DNA of 64,000 nt from positions 124,001 through 188,000 of the forward strand of contig NZ_JASBVP010000002.1 of NCBI RefSeq assembly GCF_029961025.1. Reading direction: 5' to 3'. Positions 1-10,692 of the stretch are shown in pieces. The stretch is from Mycobacterium sp. (GTDB lineage Bacteria > Actinomycetota > Actinomycetes > Mycobacteriales > Mycobacteriaceae). Made by a program: the position numbers and the translations under genes. The notes beneath the pieces are model-generated. The model saw only the letters and a program-made list of their open reading frames with translations, had not been told where the DNA came from and searched no databases. Position 1 is the stretch's first letter; each line of letters opens with the position of its first letter.

Positions 1-894
<894 letters not shown>

Positions 895-1059
895 GCGCGC
901 AACGCTAGTCGCTGACCAGTCCTCTTGACCAGCAGATCCAGGGTTTCGAAATGCGCAGCGGGACGCGCAATGCCCGCCTCCTCACCGACCCGTTGCCCGG
1001 GCCGAATCGTCCCCGAGGGGAAGGCCTCACACCGCCTTGCAGCCGGATACCGTCGGCAA

Positions 1060-2037
1060 ATGTGCCAACCTTACAGGGTGGCCAGGACACCGGTGTGCGT
1101 ACTCGGGTTGGGTCTGATCGGCGGCTCCATCATGCGGGCCGCCGCCGCGGCGGGCCGAGAGGTCTTCGGCTACAACCGCTCGGTGGAAGGCGCCCAGGCG
1201 GCCCGATCCGACGGCTTTGATGCCACCACGGACATCGGCGAGGCCCTGCTCCGCGCCGCCCGCAGCGGAGCGCTGATCGTGCTCGCGGTTCCGATGCCGG
1301 CGGTGCCGGCCATGCTCGCGCGTGTCCGCGAGTCGGCCCCCGACTGTCCGCTGACGGACGTCACCAGCGTCAAAACCCCGGTACTCAAGGAGGTCGTCGC
1401 CGCCGGTTTGCAAGCCCGGTTTGTCGGCGGTCACCCGATGGCGGGCACCGCGCACTCGGGTTGGTCGGCCGGGCACGCCGGATTGTTCTCCGGAGCTCCC
1501 TGGGTGCTCAGTGTGGATGATCACGTTGACGCCGCCGTGTGGTCGATGGTGATGACCTTGGCGCTGGATTGCGGGGCGCTGGTGGTGCCGGCCCGATCCG
1601 ACGAGCACGACGCGGCCGCAGCCGCCATCTCGCACCTGCCGCACCTGCTGGCCGAGGCGCTGGCCATCACCGCGGCCGAGGTACCGCTGGCCTTCGCGCT
1701 GGCCGCCGGATCTTTCCGCGACGGCACCCGGGTCGCGGCCAGCCCACCCGATCTGGTACGGGCGATGTGTGAAGGCAACGCCGCGCAACTGCTGCCGAAA
1801 CTCGATCGGGTCATCGGGCTGCTGCGCCATGCCCGTGATTCGCTGGCCGGAAACGGCTCGCTCGCAGAGCTTGTCGAAGCGGGCCATGCCGCGCGAACCC
1901 GCTACCACAGCTTCCCACGGACCGACATCATCACCGTGGTCATCGGTGCGCCCAACTGGCGCGAGGAGCTGGCGGCCGCGGGCCGGGCCGGCGGGGTGAT
2001 CAGATCCGCTCTGCCAAGCCTGGATAGTTCACGATGA
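1060..2037 (+). CDS. tyrA: Prephenate dehydrogenase
   Basis: NAD(P)-dependent oxidative decarboxylation of prephenate to 4-hydroxyphenylpyruvate in tyrosine synthesis. The N-terminal Rossmann dinucleotide loop [12 protein letters not shown] is clear, followed by TDVTSVK and the substrate-site segment [13 protein letters not shown], then the helical TyrA dimerisation region ([12 protein letters not shown]). The protein is close to Mtb Rv3754 throughout. The open frame extends upstream to 925, but family similarity begins only at about 1085, so ATG 1060 or GTG 1078 is the likely start. The 3' end overlaps the convergent Rv3755c-like gene by 38 nt. Confidence 0.93.
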   Translation: MCQPYRVARTPVCVLGLGLIGGSIMRAAAAAGREVFGYNRSVEGAQAARSDGFDATTDIGEALLRAARSGALIVLAVPMPAVPAMLARVRESAPDCPLTDVTSVKTPVLKEVVAAGLQARFVGGHPMAGTAHSGWSAGHAGLFSGAPWVLSVDDHVDAAVWSMVMTLALDCGALVVPARSDEHDAAAAAISHLPHLLAEALAITAAEVPLAFALAAGSFRDGTRVAASPPDLVRAMCEGNAAQLLPKLDRVIGLLRHARDSLAGNGSLAELVEAGHAARTRYHSFPRTDIITVVIGAPNWREELAAAGRAGGVIRSALPSLDSSR

Positions 2038-2605
2038 ATCCGTCGGCATCGGCGAGCACGGTGGTGTCCGCGACCGGCGATTTCACCGTGATCGACTGCG
2101 GATTGCCCGGGCCCACGCTGCGGTAGCTCACGGTGGCCGCGGTGACGGCCATGTCCGGCAGGTACACGTAAACCAGCGGCACCGTGATCGAGCCCGCCCG
2201 CTCATGCAGGCCGGTGCGGCGAATCGCCAGGGCGTTGAAGAAGGGACTGAAGACCACGTCGATGTCCAGGGCACCGTCATAGGCGGCGCGCGACTCACCC
2301 CGATGGTCTGTCAGCAACCACATGTTCTCCTCGTCGCGGGCGATGGAGAGCTGGCGTTCCCGCTCGGCCAGTGTGACGGTCAACCCAATTCGCTTGGTGG
2401 CGCCGGTCTCGTCGGTCTGCACGTCGTAGTAGGCGCTGAACGCCGGCTGTGTTTTGGTGGCGGCGGCCACAATCTGGCCGTTGGCCTTGATCCGGTTCCC
2501 CGACAACTGCACCCGCACTTGTTCCATGCGCGAGCTGTCGGGTGCCCGCCAGGTCAAAATCGCCGGCCAGACGCGCTGCGCCGAATCGGAGGAGGCTGCG
2601 TTCAC
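2000..2605 (-). CDS. Conserved protein, putative glycolipid-binding fold (Rv3755c-like)
   Basis: 201-residue cytosolic protein matching Mtb Rv3755c in length and position. The sequence has the pattern of beta-rich putative glycolipid-binding proteins (PF06475-like): an early [15 protein letters not shown] segment, a central YDVQTDETG strand pair and [18 protein letters not shown] near the end. There is no signal peptide. The start is a GTG. Its 3' end overlaps the end of tyrA on the other strand by 38 nt, so the two genes produce complementary 3' transcripts. The biological role is unknown. Confidence 0.82.
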   Translation of the reverse strand: MNAASSDSAQRVWPAILTWRAPDSSRMEQVRVQLSGNRIKANGQIVAAATKTQPAFSAYYDVQTDETGATKRIGLTVTLAERERQLSIARDEENMWLLTDHRGESRAAYDGALDIDVVFSPFFNALAIRRTGLHERAGSITVPLVYVYLPDMAVTAATVSYRSVGPGNPQSITVKSPVADTTVLADADGFIVNYPGLAERI

Positions 2606-2691
2606 GGGTCTACCGTAGGCTACGGCTCCCGGGCCGGCGACGACCCTCTTGTTGGGTTACCTTCGCCGCAGGAAAGGGCAAAGATGACACT

Positions 2692-3036
2692 ATGAGCAGC
2701 AATCCCCCTGCCCCGTCCGATCAGCCGGACAGCACCGCGCCGCCCGCTGCGGAACACGACGCGGCACCAAGCCCGACGGTCACGTTCACCCGCACGGGCG
2801 CCGTGTGGACGTCGCTGGCCGTGGGGTTCTTGATCCTGATCGTGCTCCTGATCTTCATCACCCAAAACCCCGCGTCGGCGCCGTTCACCTTTCTGGGCTG
2901 GCATTGGAGCCTGCCGCTCGGGGTGGCTATCCTGCTCGCGGCGGTGGGCGGTGGGCTGATCACCGTGCTGGTCGGTACTGCGCGGATCTATCAGCTGCGC
3001 CGGGCGGCCAAAAAGGGCGCTGCCGCCCGGCGTTAG
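2692..3036 (+). CDS. LapA-domain (DUF1049-type) membrane protein
   Basis: 114-residue protein with a Pro/Ala-rich hydrophilic N-terminus (about 35 residues) and two transmembrane helices (about 42-62 and 70-95). The separating segment ITQNPASAPFTFLGWHWSLPLG is the signature of the LapA/DUF1049 family (in other bacteria LapA/YciS assists LPS assembly). A basic tail ending KKGAAARR probably faces the cytoplasm. ATG 2692 follows a purine-rich GGAAAGGG ribosome-binding site. This gene does not belong to the Rv3752c-Rv3755c block of Mtb as I know it and sits at the synteny break. The role in mycobacteria is not established. Confidence 0.8.
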   Translation: MSSNPPAPSDQPDSTAPPAAEHDAAPSPTVTFTRTGAVWTSLAVGFLILIVLLIFITQNPASAPFTFLGWHWSLPLGVAILLAAVGGGLITVLVGTARIYQLRRAAKKGAAARR

Positions 3037-3090
3037 GCACGCGGTTGCAGCGGTGGCGTCAACCTGCCCTGGCGATCGCCGGTGCCCGCG

Positions 3091-3720
3091 TCACGGCCGG
3101 GCATCAGCGTCGCCGTGCCGACGGCTCCGCGGCAATAGGTCCCAGACGTGTTCGGTGCAGTTGACCGACACCACGCTGGCCGTGGCGGCACGGGAGAACA
3201 GCAACCGGGTCACCGACGCATAGTCGATGGGAAAGGACAGCAGCCGCTTGGTTCCCAGGATTTCGTGCAGCACCACGTTGATTACCCCGCCGTGGCTGAA
3301 CACCGCCACGGTGTCCAGATGATCGGCTGCGCCGACAACGTCCTCGAGACCCGCCCGGACCCGGGCCCGGAAGACGTCTTCATCGACCGAGCTGGGTAAC
3401 TGCCCGGCCGCCAGGCGCGCCCACTGCTCTGGGTGCTCGGCGCGAATCTGCTCGACGGGGATATACACCGGTAAATCGCGGTCATATTCGGCGAACCGCT
3501 CATCAACCTCGACGGGCAGGCCGCGAGCCGCCGCAACCGGTGCCGCGGTCTGGATCGCGCGGCGCTGCGGGCTGCTGACCACCCGGGCGATGGGGTATCT
3601 GGCCAGGGCCTGCGGTAACCGCGCGGTTTGTGCCAGCCCCTCGTCGGACAGCTCCGGGTCGGAGCCCCGGCCGTGATCGCTACGCAGCGGTAGGGCGTGC
3701 CGGACCAAGAGCAGCTGCAT
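3091..3720 (-). CDS. Histidine phosphatase superfamily protein (phosphoglycerate-mutase-like)
   Basis: Two-histidine phosphatase. LLVRHALPLRSD gives a degenerate RHG box (RHA instead of RHG) with the phospho-accepting His. SSPQRRAIQTA supplies the second Arg, the acid region is FAEYDRDLP, and VFSHGGVINVVL carries the second His. About 209 residues from ATG 3720, which is the third codon-start option in the frame and begins exactly at the core fold. No signal peptide is seen. The substrate cannot be predicted, since the family spans sugar phosphatases, cofactor phosphatases and protein phosphatases. It is probably monocistronic, convergent with the LapA gene. Confidence 0.85.
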   Translation of the reverse strand: MQLLLVRHALPLRSDHGRGSDPELSDEGLAQTARLPQALARYPIARVVSSPQRRAIQTAAPVAAARGLPVEVDERFAEYDRDLPVYIPVEQIRAEHPEQWARLAAGQLPSSVDEDVFRARVRAGLEDVVGAADHLDTVAVFSHGGVINVVLHEILGTKRLLSFPIDYASVTRLLFSRAATASVVSVNCTEHVWDLLPRSRRHGDADARP

Positions 3721-3819
3721 GTCGTCATCCTGTCGTCGAGCCGATCTGGGTAGATTCTCAGATCGCCCGCCAACAGGCACACCTGCCGGGTCGCGCCGGG
3801 TCGCGCCGACCGGGTGCGC

Positions 3820-4467
3820 TCAGGTCTCCGCGAGCGCGCCGTGCAGCGACTTATTGGCCTCGGTGATCGCCGCCAAGACCTTGGCCCTGGCGTCGGCGAG
3901 CTTTGCCTTCTGCTCGTCGGTGCCAGACCACACGATCTTGCGCGCCAGACCGGCGAGTTCGAAAAGCCCCCAGCGGATCTTGATGACATCGCCGAACTGG
4001 GCCGCTCGCGCGAAAAAGGCGTGGGTGGTCTCGCTGCTGATACCCCGCCAGGCCAACAGGTTTTTGCCGAGCTCGGTCAGGGACGCCACGCCATTGTCGA
4101 CGCTCACCAGGCCGCGGCCCGCGAGCACCCCGATGGCGAGCTCGACGAGTTCCCGCGGCGGGGTAAATGCGCCGTCGGTCGCCTCGGTGGTGCGCTGCAC
4201 GATCTGTGCGGCATCGGCCGGGCCGTCGAGCAAGAGTGCCAGGGTGCCGAACGCCGCGCGCTTGAGAAAGCGTGGCTTGCCGAACCCCCGCCCAAAACCG
4301 GGTCCGCCGAAACCCGGCCCGCCGAAACCGGGCCCTTTGGCGCCGAAACCGGGCCCAGCGAACCCCCAGCCGGGGCCGAACCCCCCGAAACCAGGTCCGT
4401 CAAAGCCGAGACCGCCGAAACCCGGCCCGCCGAAACCGGGCCCCCCGGAAAATCCACCGTAAACCAT
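3820..4467 (-). CDS. Gly/Phe-rich protein with PadR-like winged-helix C-terminus
   Basis: Starting at ATG 4467 (preceded by GGAAGG), the first 60 or so residues are a low-complexity tract of GPGFGG repeats with no Glu and almost no charge. A basic hinge (GKPRFLKR) follows, then about 140 residues resembling PadR-family regulators: a helical LALLLDGPADAAQIVQ segment, a RELVELAIGVLAGRGLVSVDNGVASLTELG wing-like region and a long C-terminal helix (DEQKAKLADARAKVLAAI). Actinobacterial PadR proteins often have a shorter Gly/Phe-rich leader; this one is unusually regular. Its promoter region holds two TCAA-N5-TTGA sites (4552-4583) shared with the nearby MarR gene, so it is probably MarR-controlled. 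DNA binding is inferred. Confidence 0.72.
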   Translation of the reverse strand: MVYGGFSGGPGFGGPGFGGLGFDGPGFGGFGPGWGFAGPGFGAKGPGFGGPGFGGPGFGRGFGKPRFLKRAAFGTLALLLDGPADAAQIVQRTTEATDGAFTPPRELVELAIGVLAGRGLVSVDNGVASLTELGKNLLAWRGISSETTHAFFARAAQFGDVIKIRWGLFELAGLARKIVWSGTDEQKAKLADARAKVLAAITEANKSLHGALAET

Positions 4468-4551
4468 AACTGCCTTCCTTTCCTGAGCATCCTGAGCAGT
4501 AGCCCCCAGCAGTGGCGGCAACCGATCACCGGAAACCACCACCCAGGCTAG

Positions 4552-4583
4552 TCAAGATAGTTGATATAGGTCAAGCTAGTTGA
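4552..4583. promoter_or_regulatory. Double palindromic operator upstream of the PadR-like gene
   Basis: Two copies of TCAA-N5-TTGA, at 4552-4564 and 4571-4583, with starts 19 nt apart, lie 85 nt upstream of the PadR-like start. The same pair with the same 19-nt spacing occurs at 5317-5348 in front of the MarR gene. Two sites about two helical turns apart suit two MarR dimers on one face of the DNA. The regulator assignment is inferred. Confidence 0.7.
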
Positions 4584-4625
4584 TCTAATCTTGATGCTGC
4601 CTTGCGGTGCTCGCCGAGCCGCAGG

Positions 4626-5868
<1,243 letters not shown>

Positions 5869-5928
5869 GCCTCCTCCTGGTGTGCCGATTGTCGTGGGCC
5901 TAACGCGCTGGGCGCGCGCACCTTCGCC

Positions 5929-6951
5929 TTAGAACTGCAGCGCGGTGAAATGCCAGTCCAGCACCTGTCGGTCGGGCTGGTCCTGGGACTCGCCGACCGC
6001 GTAGACCAACGACCGGAGCTCCAACACGCCGCCCCGGGAGGTCGGCTCGGCCGACTCGACGTGCAGCTCGCTATAGAGGGTGTCGCCCTCGTGCACCGGG
6101 CCGGTGTGGTCGCAGGACCGCCAGCCCAGCACCGTGGCCAGGTTCGGCAGCAGCCGGGTGGTCTGAGCCAGCGCCAGCCCGATGGTGTGCCCGCCGTACA
6201 CCAGGCGGCGCCCGCCGACCCGCAAATCGTGATGGGTGGCAGCGATGTTCAGGGTAAGACGGGCGAGCTCCGGCGCGCCGGAAACCACATCGGCGGTGCT
6301 GCGCCACACGGTGCCGGCGCTGCTCGCGTCGAAATGCGGGCCCGGGACCCGCGCCCGAAACGCCCGGCCATCCCAGTCGGCGGCGGGGTCGGACGCCGGC
6401 GCCGCGGCGCCGGCGCCGATGGTGGACAGATCGTCGCCGGGCGCCGTGTCATCGGGGCGCCAGCCGGGACTGGCGGGCAGCATCGCGCAGCGGTAGAAGT
6501 CGAGCACCAACCGGTCAGCCTGGTCGATGGTGGTCATCCGCAGCGCTGCCAGGCCCGTCGGCGCGCGGCCCGGCCTGAGCCTGTTGGCGCGCAGCCCGAC
6601 CACCTCGGTGCGGGTGTAAAGCGTGTCGCCGATCACCGGGAACCGGTGAAACACCAGCCCCCGGTAAAACAGGTTGGCCTTGACTCGCTGGGTGACCACG
6701 GTGCTCTGCCCGATCGCCACATCACACACCAGCGCCGGATGTGCGAGCGCCGCCGGCGCGCCGGTCACCGCGGCGGCCAGATCGGCGTCCAGGGCCAGGC
6801 GCAGTCGATCCCCCACAATCGCCTGGTGCGCCGCGGCCAGCCCGGAGGTCAGCGTCATCGCCGGCGCCGAATCGAACACCTGGCCCACCGAGAGGTCGTC
6901 GAAGTAGGGCCCGCCCACGAGCACCCCGGCCTGCCCACCATCGGAAGTCAC
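5929..6951 (-). CDS. Double hot-dog (MaoC-like) hydratase, Rv0216-like
   Basis: 340-residue protein closely resembling Mtb Rv0216, a double hot-dog R-hydratase-like protein; the sequence GPYFDDLSVGQVFD near the start and VYGGHTIGLALAQ with DHTGPVHEGDTLYSELHVES in the second hot-dog are diagnostic. GTG 6951 (VTSDGG) is chosen because the open frame upstream to 7059 reads through the divergent promoter. It is divergent from the acyl-CoA dehydrogenase gene, as Rv0216 is from fadE3 in Mtb, pointing to a shared acyl-CoA degradation or modification step. The physiological substrate is not known. Confidence 0.88.
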   Translation of the reverse strand: MTSDGGQAGVLVGGPYFDDLSVGQVFDSAPAMTLTSGLAAAHQAIVGDRLRLALDADLAAAVTGAPAALAHPALVCDVAIGQSTVVTQRVKANLFYRGLVFHRFPVIGDTLYTRTEVVGLRANRLRPGRAPTGLAALRMTTIDQADRLVLDFYRCAMLPASPGWRPDDTAPGDDLSTIGAGAAAPASDPAADWDGRAFRARVPGPHFDASSAGTVWRSTADVVSGAPELARLTLNIAATHHDLRVGGRRLVYGGHTIGLALAQTTRLLPNLATVLGWRSCDHTGPVHEGDTLYSELHVESAEPTSRGGVLELRSLVYAVGESQDQPDRQVLDWHFTALQF

Positions 6952-7013
6952 AACGCCACATGCTGGCAGTCTTTTGAACGGCGGGTCAACACGGCCCTGG
7001 TTTGGAGGTGGCA

Positions 7014-8171
7014 GTGGTGAGCAACGGATTGCCCGACGAAGAAGCCATGCTGGTCGCAACCGTACGGGCTTTCATCGAGCGGGACGTGAAGCCGAGCGTG
7101 CGTGAACTCGAACACGCCAACACCTACCCCGAGGCGTGGATCGAGCAGATGAAACGCATCGGCATTTTCGGGCTGGCCATCGCCGAGGAGTACGGCGGGT
7201 CACCGGTGTCGATGCCGTGCTATGTGCTGGTCACCCAGGAGCTGGCGCGGGGCTGGATGAGCCTGGCCGGCGCGATGGGCGGACACACCGTCGTCGCCAG
7301 GCTGCTCGGGCTGTTCGGCACCGAGGACCAAAAGCGGCGCTATCTGCCGGGGATGGCCACCGGTGAGCTGCGGGCCACCATGGCGTTGACCGAACCCGGC
7401 GGCGGCTCAGACCTGCAGAACATGTCGACCACAGCGTTGCCGGACGGGGATGAGCTGGTGGTCCACGGGTCTAAGACCTGGATTTCCAACGCCCGGCACT
7501 CCGGGCTGATCGCACTGCTGTGCAAGACCGATCCGACGGCCACGCCACGCCATACGGGCATCTCGGTGCTGTTGGCCGAGCCCGGGCCCGGCCTGACGGT
7601 GTCACGGGATCTGCCGAAGCTGGGATACAAGGGTGTGGAAGCCTGCGAGCTGTCGTTCGACGGTTTCCGGGCGCCCCGGTCGGCGATCCTGGGTGGGGTG
7701 CCCGGCCGGGGCTTCGCACAGATGATGAAGGGTCTGGAGACCGGTCGCATCCAGGTGGCGGCGCGGGCTTTGGGGGTCGCGACCGCGGCATTGGAGGACG
7801 CGCTCGCGTATGCCCGGCAGCGGGAGAGCTTCGGCCGGCCGATCTGGAAGCATCAGGCCGTCGGCAACTACCTGGCGGACATGGCGACCAAGCTCACCGC
7901 CGCGCGTCAGCTGACCCGCTATGCCGCCGAGCGCTATGACAGCGGTGAGCGCTGCGACATGGAGGCCGGGATGGCTAAGCTGTTCGCCTCCGAGGTGGCG
8001 ATGGAGATCGCCTTGAACGCGGTGCGGATCCACGGGGGCTACGGCTACTCCACCGAATACGACGTCGAACGCTACTTCCGCGACGCGCCCCTGATGATCG
8101 TCGGGGAGGGCACCAACGAGATCCAGCGCAACGTCATCGCCGGGCAGCTGGTCGCCCGCGGCGGCGTCTAA
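7014..8171 (+). CDS. fadE3: Acyl-CoA dehydrogenase (FadE3-like)
   Basis: FAD-dependent alpha,beta-dehydrogenation of an acyl-CoA. Family blocks are in order: IAEEYGGSPVSMPCYVLV, ATMALTEPGGGSDLQNM (FAD site), TWISNARHSGL, a central beta domain, and the C-terminal helical block with RIHGGYGYSTEYDVERYFRDAP and GTNEIQRNVIAGQL. GGAGG at 7004-7008 precedes adjacent GTG codons at 7014 and 7017, and either can be the start. Divergent from the MaoC-like gene with only 62 nt between them, as for fadE3/Rv0216 in Mtb. The name is from this synteny; chain-length preference cannot be read from the sequence. Confidence 0.9.
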   Translation: MVSNGLPDEEAMLVATVRAFIERDVKPSVRELEHANTYPEAWIEQMKRIGIFGLAIAEEYGGSPVSMPCYVLVTQELARGWMSLAGAMGGHTVVARLLGLFGTEDQKRRYLPGMATGELRATMALTEPGGGSDLQNMSTTALPDGDELVVHGSKTWISNARHSGLIALLCKTDPTATPRHTGISVLLAEPGPGLTVSRDLPKLGYKGVEACELSFDGFRAPRSAILGGVPGRGFAQMMKGLETGRIQVAARALGVATAALEDALAYARQRESFGRPIWKHQAVGNYLADMATKLTAARQLTRYAAERYDSGERCDMEAGMAKLFASEVAMEIALNAVRIHGGYGYSTEYDVERYFRDAPLMIVGEGTNEIQRNVIAGQLVARGGV

Positions 8172-8194
8172 CTAAGGGTTCCGGCAGGCATGCG

Positions 8195-8371
8195 ATGTGC
8201 GATGCGGGCCAGCCGGTCCGCTCGGCTAAGACCCCCGAGACACCCCGCCGCCGGGCTATGCCGACCCCCCGAGCCGAGCTCGACCACGGCCGGGCCCGCA
8301 CCAAGCACTACCACCACCCCGAGAAACTGCTGCACGGGGATAAGACGACGGCGGGCCGTAGGCGCCGTTAA
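8195..8371 (+). CDS. Possible 58-aa basic small protein
   Basis: ATG 8195 to TAA 8371 encodes 58 residues, hydrophilic and strongly basic, with a central DHGRARTKHYHHPEKLLHG stretch and an RRRR C-terminus. It begins 23 nt after the acyl-CoA dehydrogenase stop and would be cotranscribed. The codon pattern is compatible with coding, but the ribosome-binding site is weak and I recognise no family. It could instead be the remnant of a longer gene, since frames upstream also stay open. Confidence is low to moderate. Confidence 0.42.
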   Translation: MCDAGQPVRSAKTPETPRRRAMPTPRAELDHGRARTKHYHHPEKLLHGDKTTAGRRRR

Positions 8372-8451
8372 GCGACCGCTCCCCCGGGGCCCGGGGATGG
8401 TTGGAGTTATCGGCTCGCCGAAATGTCGGTGCCGAGGGATAGCGTTCCCCC

Positions 8452-8691
8452 ATGACTACCAATGAAGCGAAGAAGGCCCCTGCCGCGATCGACGACCTCG
8501 ATGCTGTGCTGGATCGCATCGCCGTGCTGCCGCTACATGCGCTGACGACCCGGCAAAAGTCGGTGCTGTTGACGCAGCTGGAAGCGGTGCGGCTGATGTT
8601 GTCGGCCATGATGATCAGCACCTCCGGAGCGCGGGGCAACGATCGACCGGCGAGCGAATCTGGGCAGGTTCGCAATTGCGTCGCTTCATGA
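8452..8691 (+). CDS. Small conserved-type hypothetical protein
   Basis: 79-residue soluble protein, mostly helical: DDLDAVLDRIAVLPLHALTTRQKSVLLTQLEAVRLMLSAMM would form two amphipathic helices, followed by a polar tail. No known domain recognised. Its TGA overlaps the ATG of the following hydrolase by 4 nt (ATGA), which supports real translation and coupling with that gene. Function unknown. Confidence 0.62.
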   Translation: MTTNEAKKAPAAIDDLDAVLDRIAVLPLHALTTRQKSVLLTQLEAVRLMLSAMMISTSGARGNDRPASESGQVRNCVAS

Positions 8692-9470
8692 TTGACGTCC
8701 CGCTGCTGGCATCGCTGCAACGCCGGTTGATCTACTTTCCGTCGCGCGCGCCGGTGCCCACCGTCACCGGCGTGTTGCCCGGCGGCCAAGACGTCGTGCT
8801 GCAAACCCAAGACGAAATCCGGCTGGGCGCTTGGTTTTTGCCGGCCCGCCGTGGCGGGCCGGCGGTGTTGGTCTGCAACGGTAACGCGGGCGACCGAATG
8901 ATGCGCGCACCGCTGGCCGTCGCCCTGCACAGAGCGGGTTTGTCGGTGCTGCTGTTCGACTATCGCGGCTACGGCGGCAACCCCGGCCGTCCCTCGGAGC
9001 ACGGGCTGGCCGCCGACGCTCGAGCCGCGCGGGCATTCCTGGCCGCTCGCGCGGACGTCGACCCCGACCGCATCGTCTACTTCGGTGAGTCGCTGGGGAC
9101 GGCGGTGGTGGTCCGGCTGGCACTCGAGGCGCCACCCGCCGCGCTGGTGCTGCGCTCGCCGTTCACCTCGCTGACCGACGTCGGGCGGTTGCACTACCCG
9201 TGGCTACCGGTCGCGGCAATGCTGACCGATCGGTATCCGTCGATCGACCGGATCGCCGGGCTGACCGTGCCGCTGCTGGTGATCGCCGGCGACCGCGACA
9301 CCCTGGTCCCTGCCGAACTCAGCCGACGGCTCTACGATGCTGCTTGCGGACCAAAGCAATTCGTGCTCGTTCCGGGAGCGGACCACAACAGTCCTCAACT
9401 GCTCGAGGGCCCCGCGATGATCGACGCGATCGTGCGGTTCTTTCGTGAGCACGGCATACTCGACGGCTAG
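8688..9470 (+). CDS. Alpha/beta hydrolase, Bem46-like
   Basis: 260-residue serine hydrolase. IYFPSRAPVPTV near the N-terminus followed by an LGAWFLPAR beta segment and VCNGNAGDR (oxyanion region) is typical of Bem46/YfhR-type hydrolases. The nucleophile elbow is FGESLG, the Asp lies in VIAGDRDTLVP and the His in PGADHNSPQ, completing a Ser-Asp-His triad. A weakly hydrophobic N-terminus (FMIDVPLLASL) could be membrane associated. ATG 8688 overlaps the upstream stop (ATGA). Substrate not predictable. In Mtb this position holds other genes, so the locus is accessory here. Confidence 0.85.
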   Translation: MIDVPLLASLQRRLIYFPSRAPVPTVTGVLPGGQDVVLQTQDEIRLGAWFLPARRGGPAVLVCNGNAGDRMMRAPLAVALHRAGLSVLLFDYRGYGGNPGRPSEHGLAADARAARAFLAARADVDPDRIVYFGESLGTAVVVRLALEAPPAALVLRSPFTSLTDVGRLHYPWLPVAAMLTDRYPSIDRIAGLTVPLLVIAGDRDTLVPAELSRRLYDAACGPKQFVLVPGADHNSPQLLEGPAMIDAIVRFFREHGILDG

Positions 9471-9707
9471 CGCGCTGCGCTTACCGAGACCTGGTGCGCT
9501 TGTGCACCGGTGTGTCCCGATCGAGCACCGCGCACAGTCATCGTCGATCCGACGCTGGCCGCGGGCACTGGGCGCCCCTCGGCTGACACGGAATCACTCC
9601 AGCAATGGTGGATGCGACATAGCCAGCCGGTGAACGGGAGAGGTATGGCAGGCAACGGTTCCAGGGATTGAGCGAGATCGTTCGCGCGCTCACGCCGACA
9701 AGGCGAT

Positions 9708-10376
9708 ATGGTTCGTCCCGTGACCGAGTTGCAGGTGCAGTATTACCAACGCCACAAAGACATCGACGCGGCGATCCAGCAGATGATCGCGCTGGTCGAA
9801 CGGGACATACGCAACGCGGGTGCGGCGTTCCTGGAGGCTGATGAGGAGGCCGCCGATGCGGTGGAAGCCGGCGAACGCGACATCGAGGACTCCTACGAGC
9901 AGGTCGAGCACCTGGTGATGGGCCAGTTCATTCGCCAGGCCCCGGTTTTCGCGGGGGAGCTGAGGTTTCTGCTGACGGTGTTTCGGATCTTGCCGGAGTT
10001 GGCCGGTGCGCATGAGCAGGCCGCACAACTGGCTCGAAGAGGCCTCACCGGGCTGGCGGGCGAGCTTCCCGACCGGGTGCGCTGCCTGATCAGTGAACTG
10101 ATCGATGCCGCTGCGCAGATGTGGCAACGGGTCGCAGCGGTCTATTTGAGCGGCTCCGCCGAGATCGCCGACGACACCGAGGAAGACGACGACGAACTCG
10201 ACGAGCTTCATGCCAGCCTGAGCGCCGAGTTGGCTTCGGCCGATATCCGACGGCCGGTTCTCCTGGAAATGGGTTTGATCGCGCGGGTGCTGGAACGGCT
10301 CGGCGATCACGCGGTCGAAATCGCGCGCCAGATCGAGGCGCTAAGCCCGGCCGCAATCGACAGCGGTGCCTCCTAG
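9708..10376 (+). CDS. PhoU-family phosphate signalling protein
   Basis: 222-residue all-helical protein with two PhoU-type three-helix repeats. The second repeat ends with the hallmark LIARVLERLGDHAVEIARQ, and the first contains EAGERDIEDSYEQVEHLVMGQF. An acidic linker (DTEEDDDELDEL) precedes the last bundle. The size matches mycobacterial PhoY1/PhoY2, but this is outside the phoY loci of Mtb and may be an extra paralogue. PhoU proteins restrain phosphate-starvation signalling by contacting the PstB transporter and the SenX3/PhoR kinase; no transport genes are adjacent here. ATG 9708 or GTG 9720 could be the start. Confidence 0.82.
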   Translation: MVRPVTELQVQYYQRHKDIDAAIQQMIALVERDIRNAGAAFLEADEEAADAVEAGERDIEDSYEQVEHLVMGQFIRQAPVFAGELRFLLTVFRILPELAGAHEQAAQLARRGLTGLAGELPDRVRCLISELIDAAAQMWQRVAAVYLSGSAEIADDTEEDDDELDELHASLSAELASADIRRPVLLEMGLIARVLERLGDHAVEIARQIEALSPAAIDSGAS

Positions 10377-10692
10377 CGACTCGCCGGACCGCACGGCATC
10401 GACCAGTCCTCACCCAACCGCATCGTTGCCACGATGCTCGTGCTCATGAGGGCAAAATACGTTGTGCACCACCGTCCGGTCCGCGGCGTCACGTTCACGG
10501 TGCCACCCGCTCGGGGAATCGTCCCAGGCCCGCCTTTGAACAGCAGTCCGGTATCGGTGCGCGGCAGCTGCGCCTCGCGCGGGCTTCCGGCTCCTCGAGC
10601 CGTCTAACTTTAACGGGTCAGATGTCAGGTGATAGCCGCTGCGGACTCCGGTGAAGTAGCGGTGCCGACGTCAGGATGTCTGACCGCGGTGA
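10377..10692. other. Intergenic region between the PhoU-like gene and pckA
   Basis: 316 bases between two genes that converge here. I see no convincing terminator hairpin. A 57-codon frame (10434-10607, plus strand) starting with two in-frame ATGs is present, but it has no ribosome-binding site or recognisable family, so I do not call it. Confidence 0.4.

Noticed and set aside
10434..10607. 57-codon frame between the PhoU-like gene and pckA
   Set aside because: No ribosome-binding site, no family, and composition like intergenic sequence.
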